From: Chlamydomonas sphaeroides
Taxonomy: Eukaryota > Chlorophyta > Chlorophyceae > Chlamydomonadales > Chlamydomonadaceae
Direction: 5' to 3'
Assembly: GCA_001662425.1 (NCBI GenBank)
Contig: BDDC01000083.1
Span: 48,941-112,940, forward strand
DNA length: 64,000 nt
Below are positions 31,601 through 42,411 of this stretch, one piece after another. The notes beneath the pieces are model-generated. The model was not told the DNA's origin, searched no databases, and saw nothing but the letters and a program-made list of their open reading frames with translations. Numbering within the stretch: position 1 is the stretch's first letter; every line of letters starts with the position of its first letter. The translations under genes and the position numbers were made by a program.

Positions 31601-34264
31601 GGGGACAGCGGGCTCGTCGTCGACCGGCGGCGGCGCGAGGGCCTCGTAAGGCAGGAGCGCAGTGAGAGCGGTCGCGATGCCAGCTCCCACGTCCTGTCCT
31701 GAGCTGGGGATGAGGTGCTCGTCCTCTGTGTGCAGGGTAGGTGGAATGTGCAGGGGGGTTGGCAAGCGCACCGCACGCACGGCCCTGGGCTAGAAAAGGG
31801 TAGGACGGCAAGGCGGCGCCACGGCAACCGCATGTTTGCATAGCCGCAACAGCCGCACCCGTCAGTGGCACACGCAGCAGCGCCTCGGCCGTCTCGCGCC
31901 GAGCCAGCAGCGCCGCCGCCAGGCACACCGCCGCCAGCCGCAGCGGCCGCGGGCCGGCTGCGCACAGCAGCGCCTCTGCCGCCGCCGGCAGCAGCGCGGT
32001 ACAGGAGCCGGCGCCGGGGCTCGTGCCGGAGGGCGGCGCGGTGCGCAGCAGGGAGGCGTCAGCGGCCACCAGCGCCTGCAGCGACGGCAGCAGCAATAGG
32101 GGCGGCCCGAGGTGTGAACCGGGCTGGGAGGCGCGAAGAAGATTTGTCCATGATAGGCAGGTGCGTGCGTGTGACAGCAACAACGCAGCCGCGAGCTGCC
32201 AGTACGACGACGGGTACGCACGCACGATGCCAGCGTACGCGCGGCTGCATGCGCCCCACCTCGTGCGCCTCCTCCTCGCCCAGCAGCTGCAGGGCCGCGC
32301 TAGCCGCCGCCGCCGTCCGCTGCGCCGCTTCAAGCACCGCCGCCACCTCCGCCTCTGCCGCAGCCGTGCGGGCGCTTTGCGACGCCTCCAGCGAAGGCAG
32401 CGCCGCCGCCAGGCGCGCAAAGGCCATGAGCGCCGCCGTCGCCACGTCCGTCGGCGCGACGCCGAGCTGCGCCAGCGGCAACAGCGGCGCCGCCGGGCCG
32501 CCGCCAGGCCCGGTCCCCGCCGCCGCCGAAGAGCCCTCTTGCAGGGCGTGCGTGACGACCTGAGCCGCCAGGGCGCAGTATCGCAGCGAGGCCAGCGTTC
32601 GCGCGCTGGAGCCGGGCTCGAACACGGCCCCGGCCTGGCTGCCCGTAGCGTCGCCTCGTGTCCGCGCTGCTGCCCCGACGCGCTCCACAACGGCCAGGTC
32701 CAGGCCCGCTGCACCCTGGACCTGGACGTCCAGTGCCGCCTCCCGCCAGCGCTGCGCCCGGTCCGGCTGCGCGCCGGTTGCAGCAGCGGAGGCGGCATGG
32801 AAGGCCATGGGGCTGGCGTCGACGTTGCGGGCGGGCAGGGCGCCCAGTACAACCAGCACCGCGTCCCGCTCGACGACGGCCGCATTTCCGGCGGCTGTGC
32901 GCGACCGGTCGGCGGCTGCCCCAACCGGCGCCGCAGGGCCCAACTCTGAGTCCTGTAGGTCGGGCTCGGACGCGGAGCCGCGCCCCTGGCCGTTGTCCTG
33001 TAGCAGCGCCTCGTGTGGCGGCGCCAGCAGCTCGAGGAGCCGCGGCAGCAGTCCTGGCTGACACAGCAGCCGCACGCCGCCCTCGCCGTCCAGCAGCAGC
33101 GCCTGCAGCAGCAGCGCCAGCGCGGCCTCTTGGAAGTCGGGCGGCGCGGTGGCCTCGCGGAGCAGGCCCGGCAGGCGCCGCCACAGGGTGGCGTGCTGTA
33201 GCAGCTGCGCAGCGGGCGGCAGCGAGGCGAGGGACGCGAACAGCTGCCGGCGGGGCAGGCCGTCGGCGTCGGGGGCTTCCGGGTTGGTGGCGCGGCCGCG
33301 GTCGCCTAGCGGCGGCGCGCCGGCCTGTGCAGAAAGATGGGGGCGGTTGGCGCGGGGTCAGGTTCGTACCACGCTCCACATGAAATGTGAACGGCTGAGG
33401 GTTGAGCAGCACAGCACCATTGCCAGCAATCCAACGCCGCACCTGCTGCGCCGTGTCGAGGGACATGCAGCAGCACAGCACGCGCAGCGCGGCGGACCGC
33501 AGCGCGTAGCAGGCGCCCGTGTCAAGCGCCACCTTGGCCATGACCTGCGCAGAGTCGGGCCACCCCTGCGGCGGAAGCGTTCAGCGCAAATGTTGGGCAC
33601 GCGAACAGGAGCGGCCCCGGCCAACACCAGCGTGCCTGCACTGCTCGCGTCACGCTGCAGCAGCCGGCCAGCCCAGGCTCCGAGCCCCACCTGGGCGACC
33701 ATGGCCGCCGAGCCCGCGGCGCCCGGCTGCAGCAGCCGCGCCAGCACCTGAGCCGCCAGCGTGCGCAGCGAGGCGTCGCTGTCGCGCAGCAGCCGCGACA
33801 ACCAGAAGCTGCCACTCAGCTGCGGGCGCGGTGGGCAGGCGACAGGGCTCAGCGCCACGTACGCCCTGGCAGAGGATCGTGCCGCTCGGGGCAGCACGGC
33901 TCGTGTGCCTGCCTGCGCCACCTGACTGCGCGCGCATGCACACGAGCCGGCACCCGGGCGGCGGCCCGCCACTCGGGCAACTTGCCTGCTGCCAGGCCTC
34001 GCTCCAGTCACAGGGCGGCAGCAGCTCGGCCAGGTGCAGCAGGCAGCCCATGGCCAGGCGCAGGCAGGCCTTGCCCGCAAATCCACCCGCCGCGCGCTCG
34101 CGAGAGCGCTCCGCCGCCACGGCCGCCGACGCGCCCGCGCCGCCGCCGCCCGCGAGCTGCTGCGCCGCGGCGGCGGACGCCGCGAAGCCGCCGCCAGCAT
34201 TGGCGAGGATTGCGCGCAGGCACGCCTGCAGCGCGGCGCGGAGGCCGGGGTCTAGCGGCGCGGG
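28619..34264 (-). other. RTTN: Rotatin exon map, C-terminal half
   Basis: Exons in transcript order: 34264-33986, 33819-33691, 33544-33370, 33305-32260, 32075-31859, 31698-30779, 30532-30179, 30075-29860, 29662-29291, 28981-28619 (TGA 28621-28619). The donor of 34264-33986 is CAG|GCAAGT, a textbook GC-AG intron; it is the only choice that keeps phase 0 into LSGSFWLSRLL. For 33305 the acceptor CGCTAG is required by phase, though CACAG lies 19 bases upstream. The large exons 33305-32260 and 31698-30779 carry the Ala/Gly-rich insertions that make this protein longer than animal rotatins. Confidence 0.8.
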
Positions 34265-37200
34265 CTGCGGGGCCGGAGCGGGGAAGCGGGGACCAGCTCA
34301 GAATCGCCGAGCGCCCGTGGCAGCGAGGCCAACATTTCAAAAGGCATGGCTGCGCCACGTGAATCCCCCCCAGCGGTCCCGACGCACCTGGCTCATGCCC
34401 TGACCACGACCCCCGCCGTGCGCATGCGCTGCCGCCAGCAGGCGCAGGCACTCGAGTGCCAGCTGCGCCGCCGCCACGCGGCAGCCGTAGTGAGCCGCCG
34501 CCGCCCCCAGGTAGCCGGCCGCCAGGGCGTGCAGCAGCTGCGCCGGCGCCAGCGCGCCCAGCACGCGGGCTGCCTGCTGCAGCGGCAGCGAGCAGCGCGC
34601 AGCCCTGCGGGCCACCAGCGCAAGTGCAGCACAGGCACTTGGGTGTCGTTTGCGTGTGCAGCTGGGCTGGGCCGGGCGGGGTACGCAGCGGCCGGTGCAT
34701 GTCCCGTTGAAGCTGTGGGGGCCGGGACCTAGGACCTGCATGCGTGCCACACGCGTCGATAGGGCACGAGTCGACCCAGCAGACGCAGGCGCAGCGCACG
34801 GAGCGGGCGCGCACCTGACCAGCTCCGTCAGCGTCGCCAGCACCGCTAGCGTGCACGCCAGCCGGCCCCATTGCGGCGCCGCGTCCGGCAGCTGCGCCGC
34901 GTCGCTGCCCGCCAGCGCCACCGGCAGCGCGGGCGGCTCGGCGGCGGCCTGCGGGTCGCTCAGCGCGGGCAGCGCGGAGCGCTGCAGGTAGCCTGCCAGC
35001 GCCAGCAGCGCGGCGGGCTGCGGACAGGAGAGTACGGTGTGCGGCCGGGGGTGGGGACGGGTCCTCTGGGGACTCAATGCCGCAGTCAGCCGGGCGGCTT
35101 TCTGCCGCGTCTACGCAGCGCGTCAACCCCACCTCGTCCCTCGCCCTGGCCCTGCTCGGCAGCCGCACCTGGGCCATGGCGCCCGAAGCCAGCGCCGCCC
35201 GCACCAGAGCCAGCAGCTCAACCCACAGCGCCCGGTCCTCGGCGCTCAGCGGGGCCGTGGCCAGCAGCGGCTGCAGGTGCGCCTGCGCGGACGGAGTGTG
35301 GGGCACTCGTTATGGGTATGCCAGGCGCCCGCGCGGCGTGCGCTCGCCGCAGCCACGGTAACCAGCAGCGCGGAGTGCTTTGGCAGCACACCAAGCACAA
35401 CGTCGCAGCCGCAGGGAGAGAGGTAGGCCTGAGCCCGCCCGGCGGCAGCCCTGGCCGCAGCCAACACGCACCTGCCAGTCGGCGCCGGCCAGCGCCGCCG
35501 CGCCCTGCGCTGTGCAGCACGCGCCCGCCACCGCACGCAGCGCCGCCGTGCACTCAGCATGGCTGCCCGCCCCCGACACGGCCGCCAGGCAGCGACCGAC
35601 CGCCGTCGCGGGCCACGCGCCGCGCAGCGTGGCAGCCAGCGCGTGCTGCGCGGAGGCGGGCATGCCTCCCAGCGCCTCTGCGGCAACACCCCAGCCGCAG
35701 GGCCAAAAGGACATGCACCTTTGAGCGCGTGCTTGGGGGTCGCCGCGGCAGGTGCCCGGTTGCAAGAGCCGGCGATGTCAGGGCTCAACGGTGCCGCGCG
35801 AGCGTGAGGGGCAGTGCAATGCGTTGTACGGACGCAAGGTCTCAAAACGCAAAGCCCCAAAGGCCGGCCGGCCGGCCGGCCGGCCATGGCACGGCTGCCT
35901 CACCCGGTTGGTCGTTCATGAGCTGCAGCAGGCGCTGCGGGTCGCCGCCCGCCGCCCGCAGCGCGGTACGCTCGGCCACCAGCAGTACCACCAGCTCCCG
36001 CTGCTCGGCCACCAGGTCTGGAGCAAGAAGGCACGCGAGCGACACAAAGGTCCAATCAGCATGGCGTGGAGCCGGTCTGGAACGGCTACGCTCACGTGAC
36101 CGGTGGCCCGGGATAAGACACAGAAGGCAAGGGCACGGCGCGGCTTGCGAGGAGGAGGAGCGCTTGAAGAGGCGCTGCTCGATGGGACCAGTGCGACGAC
36201 CCCAGCGGCTGCGCCCACGCGCGCCCCGCCGGCAGCGCAATGCCGCACCTTGCAGCCGCGGCTTGCCCTGCAACGCCCCCGGCCGCTCCTTGCCGGCCCG
36301 CGTCACCGCCGGCAGCGCCGCCCACGCTGCCCGACACGGTAGCCGATACGCCAGCGAGAAGGGCTGTGGCAGCACCAGTGCGTCGCCCGCGCTGCCCGTG
36401 GCGCCGGCGCTGGTCGCAGCCGCTGGCGCCGAGGACGCGCCGGCGCGCGCCTCGCGCTCGGCGGCGGCCCAGCCGGCCCAGCGGTCGGCCTCGTCCCCCA
36501 GGCACAGCGCGGCCAGCAGGCGGGCCACGGCACGCCGCACGGTGACCATGCTGTGAAACACAAGAGGTAAGACTCCCTCCACCACCAACTCCAGCCCACC
36601 GCCCCCGGCGACGCCGGTGTCGCCGGGTCGGCCGCTGCCGAGGCCGACCGCGTCCGCATCTGTGACCGCACTGCCGGCAGCCGCCGGCGTGAGCAGCCAG
36701 CGCCGGACGCGGGCGCTGCGTGCCGCCAGCACGAAGAGCAGGTTGACGGCGGCCAAGGGGAGCTGGACGTCGAGGCTGCAAAGGAGGTCGGGCGGCGGCG
36801 GCGCCAGGCCCTGGGCCGCCAGGGAGGAGGCCGCGCTGGCGCTGAGGCCGGGGCCGCCGCCGGTGGAGGGGTCGTGCAACGCTGCGACGCAGGCGATGGG
36901 CCAGAGCGCCGCCTGGCGGGGCACGGACGGTTGCGGCAAAGGCAGGACGGGCAAAGTCAGGGTTGAGGTGCATTTCCCTTGCGGTGTTTGACTAGCACGA
37001 GCGCATGTCTTGGCTCGTCCTGCCCTGGTGGCTGTTGCCTCGCTGGCGAGTGCCCTTTGCGCCACCTGCTCCGCAACTCACCGGCTCAGCCAGCGCCTCC
37101 TCCCGCAGCCGTTCGTCCGCCGCCAGGGCCAACATCTGCTCCGCCGCCTGCCGCCGCAGCTCCAGCGCCAGAGCCTGTGACGTCGCCCGCACCACAGACG

Positions 37201-40200
37201 GACAGCTCAGGCCCTCGCCTTCCCGCATAGATGTCGGCCCAAGCCCGCACAAGCAGTCAACGCCTGCTGCTCCAATGTTGAGCTGCGGCCGGTCTACATC
37301 GCTGCATCGGTCTTCCCGAGAAAGGGCGCACCTGGTTGGACAGGATGCTCACGAGTGCGGCCACGTCCGCGGGCCGGAAGCTGCGCGCCAGCCGGGGGTT
37401 GGCGGCAGGGACCACCAGGTCGTCCCGCGCGCCGCCGTCGAGGCACACCTGCACCGGTAGCGCGCAGAGAAGGGAGAGGCCAGTCAGGGGGACAAGCACT
37501 CCTGCCAAAGCCAAGAAGCCGGGCTGGGTGCAACTAGCTTGACCTGGTAATGCCGGGCCCATCGTAAGGCACAGCCACGAGGGCAGGCCGTGCGGCACGC
37601 CCGCGCCGGCCCGAGTAGGTCCCGGTGCCTACCCGGAACGGGTCCGCCGTATGGGGCTCCTGCGCCGCCGCCACCTCCGTGCCGAGTCGCTCCTGCAGCG
37701 CCGCTGCCAGCGACCCGGCCGCCTCGCGGCGCCTCTCGGGATCCGCACTGAACAGCTCCGTGGCGGCGCCTCGCAGCGGCGGCCACCAGGGCGCGCCGCG
37801 GACCGTGCCAGCGCTGCCATCGGGCGCCGCCGCGTCGGCCGCCGCCAGCGCTGCAGCGAGCGCGCCTACTTGCGGGTCGGAGGCGTACAGCCGGATCCAT
37901 GTGCCCCACTGCTGGAGGCCTGCGGTGGGTGCAGCCAGGGAGGGTGAGCGCATGTGCTCGCCTGAGCGTGTCAGCAACCTGTCGAGGGTCCTGTCCGGAC
38001 AGCCACCGCTGCCCCCACGCCCCGGCCCGGGTGCTCACGCTGCAGGCAGGCCGCATCGCCAGCGGCAGCTAGCAGCGTGCGCGCCACCTGGCGCCGCGTG
38101 CGCTCGTCGGCCAGGCCCAAGGCGACCAGGTACTCTAGCACGGCCTGACCAAGGGACACACAGCAGGCTTGTTGGCGGGCAAGCTAGTTGCAGGCTGGGC
38201 GCGACATGGGCAGCCGCGTGCATCCGGGGCCAGTCCGCAGGCTGGCGGGCGGCGTCGCAAAAGGCTCGGCTTGCAAGCACGGCGCCCGCCGCTGTTGCCC
38301 GGACGCACCGGCCGCGTCAGGAGCTCCAGCACAGGGTGTCCTCGCGCTGACCGCGCCTCGCCCGCAAGCCGCTCCAGCAGGCCGAAGCACGCCAGCGCCA
38401 CGCCGACGCACGGGTGCGAGAGTAGCTCCAGGAACACCACTTCCGCCTGCCGCACCCAGGCGGGGGCCGCGGCCATGCCGGCCTCCGGGCTGACGGCCGT
38501 CGGCCACTCCAGCCGCCTCGCTGCGCCTGCTGCAGCCGCACCGGCGCTAGCCTCAGCGTTGGTGCTGCACAGCTGCGCCAGGCCTGTGACGATGGCCTCC
38601 AGCAGCGGCTCCTGGTTAGGCAGGAGTAGAGCCGGCAGTGCCGCCGCCAGCTGGCTCAGCCAGGCCTCTGCAGTTGCGCCGCCGGCCCTCAGCGCCGCTA
38701 GGCCCGCGGTCAGGGCCTCGCCGGCGGCCAACGCCGCCTCGCCGGCAGCGGCCACGTCCAGCAGCGCCGGAACGTCTGGGCGCAGCACGCTCAGTACCGG
38801 CAGCACGGCGCTCCGTAGGCCCGGCAGCAGCACGCACAGCACGTGGTCACGGGCTGCCGCCGCCAGCGTGTCCACCAGCGCCGGCGGGATGATGTCGGGC
38901 GCCGCCAGCTCTGGCGGCAGCGCCACCACCAGGCGCGCCGCCAGCGCCAGCACGGCGGCGGCGGGCGCGTTGAGCACGGGCGGCAGGTGGGCGGCAGCGC
39001 CGTCGCGCGCGTAGGCCTGTACGATGGGTGGGCTCTCGGCGCGCGCGATGGACAGGTTCGCCACGAGCGCCTGCGTCAAGACCTGCCGCGTGGGCATCAA
39101 TGAAACAGGCAAGGGGTGTTACATAACGCGGTCGAGCGAGGGCCGAAGTCAGAGGCTTGTGCCGGCCCAAGGGGCCAGGGCTAACGTCCTGCTATCCAGC
39201 ATCGTCGCTGGCCGGCACCTGAAGCAGCTGCGACCATTTGGCGCGCTCGGCGTCGGAATGTGGTGGCGGCGATCCGTCGCGGCCAGTGGTCAGCAGCGGC
39301 AGCAGCTCCTCAGCCAGGGGCGCCAGCGCGAAGACGCGGTGCGGGTCGCGCATCGCCGCGAAGGCCTGGCGGAGCCGGGTGCAGTAGGCAATAGACACGG
39401 GGAAGGGCAGGTGCAGTGCAGGAGTAACAAGCGTGCCGCAGCAGAGCAAGGGATGCATCGAGTGAGCGCGGCTGGGGCGAACAGGCAATTTCGGCATGGT
39501 TCCGAGCTTCCGACTTGTGCCACCATGGCCACACTGCTGACCTGAATGGCCATGACATATGACAGAGCGGAGACGTTGAGCGGCTCCGCCGTAGCGCCCT
39601 CGCCCGACCAACCCCCCGCTCGCAGGCCGACGCCCTCTGCAGCCGGTGGCAGCGGCTGCGGCAGCAGCCGCTGCTGTGCCACTTGCTGCGCCGCAGCGTC
39701 CTCGCCGCCCTCGGCGCCTACGCCAAGCGATGTGCCGGCCGCCGCCGGGCCCAAGGCTGCAGCGCTCGTTGGGCTCCCGCCGTCTGGCGCGTTGTAATGT
39801 GGGTCTGTGGCCAGCAGCAGACTGCGTTTGAGCTGCAGCACTAGCCGCAGCAGGCACTGCGCCGCCATGGCGACCAGCTCGGGTGGCGAGGGGGCCGAGG
39901 CCACGGTCAGCAGCAGCACGTCCTGTTGGGGAGCGGACAATAGAAAGGTCAGGCAGGTGTTGCACTCGCCGATGAGCAGCTGAGATCGGCGAGAGGAAGC
40001 ACACGTCCACTGCCATGCCCGCGAGAGGGACCTTCCCTAGCCTAGCGGCAACAGGTGCACGCCCAATCCCCGCGCCACCGCTGCCCACCACGACGCCGTG
40101 CCGCGCCGCCACAGCCTCCGCCGGCAGGTCCGCCAGCGCCTGGCCCTGCAGCGCCAACAGCGCCGGCAGCACCACGCGCCCATCCCGCTGGTAGCCCAGC

Positions 40201-42024
40201 CGCAGGGACAGCTGCGCAGGGCCAGGTCAGGGGCAGTGCTCGATGCGGCCCACCTGCCACCGCCGCAGGATGCTTCAGGTACATCCCGGGGGACACCGGC
40301 GCACGCGTCAACCCATGCTCGGAGACCAGCACGGCAGCGGTTTGCGGTCGAGCAACCCGCTAGTACCGAGCTAGCGCCTTGCCCACCTCGAAGAGCTCCT
40401 GGTCGTCGGCCTGCCCCAACTGGACGGCAGCCAGCAGCCAGTCACGGCGGCTGGAGCCAGGGCCGGGGCCGGCCGGCGCGGAGGGCGGATGCGCGCGGGG
40501 CAGATCGTGGCGCGGTTGTGGGCCTGGCAGGTGGCAAGGGTGCGGCGGCGCGGACTGGGCACAGAGCAGCAGAGCCCCAGGGCCTGGTAGCAAACAGCGG
40601 GTCTTGCGCCGCGCAGATAGGTGTCGCGGCGCTCACCACGCGGCGTCTGCTCCACGCGCCGCTGGGGATGGGTGTGCTTGTGCGTCGTGGCGCTGTAGCG
40701 GGCCGCTGACGCTGCAGCGTCGCCAGCAGCTAGCGGTGAAGGTTGCAGCCGCGGCTGCCCAGCATGCGTGCCGGTGGTGCCTACGACAGGGGTTGCACAA
40801 AGCGCTGCGCTCTTTGTGTCCAGCGCTTGCCGGGCGGCCCAAAGTGCACAATGCACGACGCGCAAGACGCAGGATGCATGCCCGTTCGTCTCCTTGCCTA
40901 TTGACGGATCGCGGAGCATGCGTGAGCTGCCGGCCTGGGGCGTGGGGCCCCAGGTAGCCGGCGTTGGTTCCGAGGCTAGTTGGGCCTGCGTGGCGCCAGG
41001 TGCGGCATGAACCGAAGCCGGCGGCCCGTCGTGCCATGCCGCTGCTCCATAGCTAGCCGCTGATGCGGTGCCCGAGGACTGGCCCCAAGCGCCGGACACA
41101 GCCGCTGGCGCAGCGACCGGCGCTCGCATTCCTGTGGCAGCGTGCGAGAAGTTGGGTGGCGGCTCGGCAATCATAGCACCGTGCAGCAGCCGGGCTATCG
41201 GTGCGTAGCGGCTTCAAGGGCCAGCGTCGAGGGCCCGGCTCGCGCACTTGCCGGTGCGTGGATGTGAGGCCGGCGTGGGGGGCAGACTCGAGGCCTGCCA
41301 TGGGTCAGGAGGTGAGAAGTAGATTGCTAGCTGGCCCCGATCGACGCCAGGCAAGACCCTTGCCGGGAGACCGGCCTGAGTTCGGCCCCTGGTACGGGAG
41401 AAAGGACTTACCGCAAGGTGCGGCGCTGCGAGGACGGCGTTGAGGGTAGACGCGATCACGCCCTGCAGCTCTGGGGGTCGGTTCTGCTGAAGCTGCGTGA
41501 GCATGTGCTCAGCTCCGAGGTGCAGTAGCTGCCGAGCTGCGAAGGGCGCCAAGGCCGCTTTGGCCAACAGCATGAGGACGGACGCATCCGTGGGTATTCC
41601 GTTGTCCAGATGCTGCAGGCAGCCTGCGATGAAGACAACATCAGCGGAGCTGTACAACAGCATAGAAACAAACAACAAAGAGCCTGGGATGATCAGGTAC
41701 CTAGCAGGTGTTTGAGGACGATTCGCTCCTGTGGACAGGGCGGGCAGCGTTGTTCAGGTCGGGTGCGTGCCTGCCCCCGTTTCCTTGGACGCCGAAGCAT
41801 ACCTCCGCAAGGTCTACTGGCGTCAGGAGGTGGTGTTTGAGCTTGAAATCAATACTCTGCACCGCGCGCCGGCGGACTTCAGCCAGAGGATGGACTGTGC
41901 GGAAAACGTGGTTTCGGGTCAGGTCAACGCGCCAACGTCAAACCGTACCTATGATGGGAGCAAATGTCCTACCAAGTTTTTCGGCTGTCGCAGCGAGGGC
42001 CGCGAGCCTCTCGCTCGCGGCCAT
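28619..42024 (-). CDS. RTTN: Rotatin homologue (centriole/basal-body armadillo-type protein)
   Basis: Rotatin (Ana3 in flies) is needed for centriole integrity and ciliogenesis. About 30 exons encode about 2,885 residues, longer than the 2,226 of human rotatin. The N-terminus matches the rotatin N-terminal family: MAASERLAALAATAEKLV, HPLAEVRRRAVQ, FKLKHHLL, ASVLMLLAKAAL and ARQLLHLGAEHMLTQL. The body is armadillo-like helical repeats with Ala-rich insertions, for example DWLLAAVQLGQADDQELFE, FWLSRLLRDSDASLRTLAAQ and CLSLLKHLAHRSPPC. The end is GLWALAYNGEKAKAALRRV and a coiled-coil-like tail (EERLRWLRLAGEQLEGLLE). Exon lengths and phases agree throughout except at the fifth exon (about 41162-40637), a disordered linker whose acceptor I could not fix. 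ATG 42022-42024 starts a frame that continues straight into the conserved domain. Divergent from K1, 387 bp away. Confidence 0.9.
34388..42024 (-). other. RTTN: Rotatin exon map, N-terminal half
   Basis: Exons in transcript order: 42024-41973, 41894-41803, 41728-41701, 41623-41412, about 41162-40637 (start uncertain), 40523-40387, 40211-40089, 39922-39542, 39365-39219, 39082-38309, 38144-38039, 37919-37633, 37448-37332, 37213-37082, 36912-36294, 36017-35904, 35677-35472, 35282-35169, 35017-34815, 34604-34388. The donor after 36294 reads G|GCAAGG, possibly a GC-AG intron; a GTGACG donor upstream with a different acceptor is the alternative. The 37213 acceptor (GCGAG) has a poor pyrimidine tract. 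A (GGCC)n run at about 35862-35884 lies in an intron. Confidence 0.75.
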
Positions 42025-42411
42025 CCGCGTTGACTCTTTGCTAGCTGTCGTCCGTGCCTGGATGCCCGTTTCTAGGCCGACATGCTGCTGGAGGTTATGC
42101 GGCACGTATGGACCGCATATGAGTGCTGGAATGGAAGCGCGCAATCAATGCACCTGGATTCACTTTCCTGCCCATCCAAGCATAACGCCGCTGGCAGCCC
42201 TGGTACGTGCATCCATGTGTCGATATATACGCCAGCAACCTATAACGACAGCAGCAACTCGCTCAAACGACACGAGTGCGAGTTCGCGAGAACGGAGAAG
42301 ACCCTTCGGTGCACCTGCGCAACCAACCGGGCGGGTTTGATTGGATTAGGTGGAGCTTATCTTATGCCTTTCGTAGCCGCATGTGCATGCCTCTGAGGCC
42401 CAGTCGCGTGG
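42025..42411. promoter_or_regulatory. Shared divergent promoter region of rotatin and kinase K1
   Basis: 387 bp separate the rotatin start codon (minus) from the K1 start codon (plus), so both promoters and 5' leaders must lie here unless leader introns extend them. The segment is less GC-rich than the flanking exons. I could not single out a TATA box or other motif. Confidence 0.55.
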
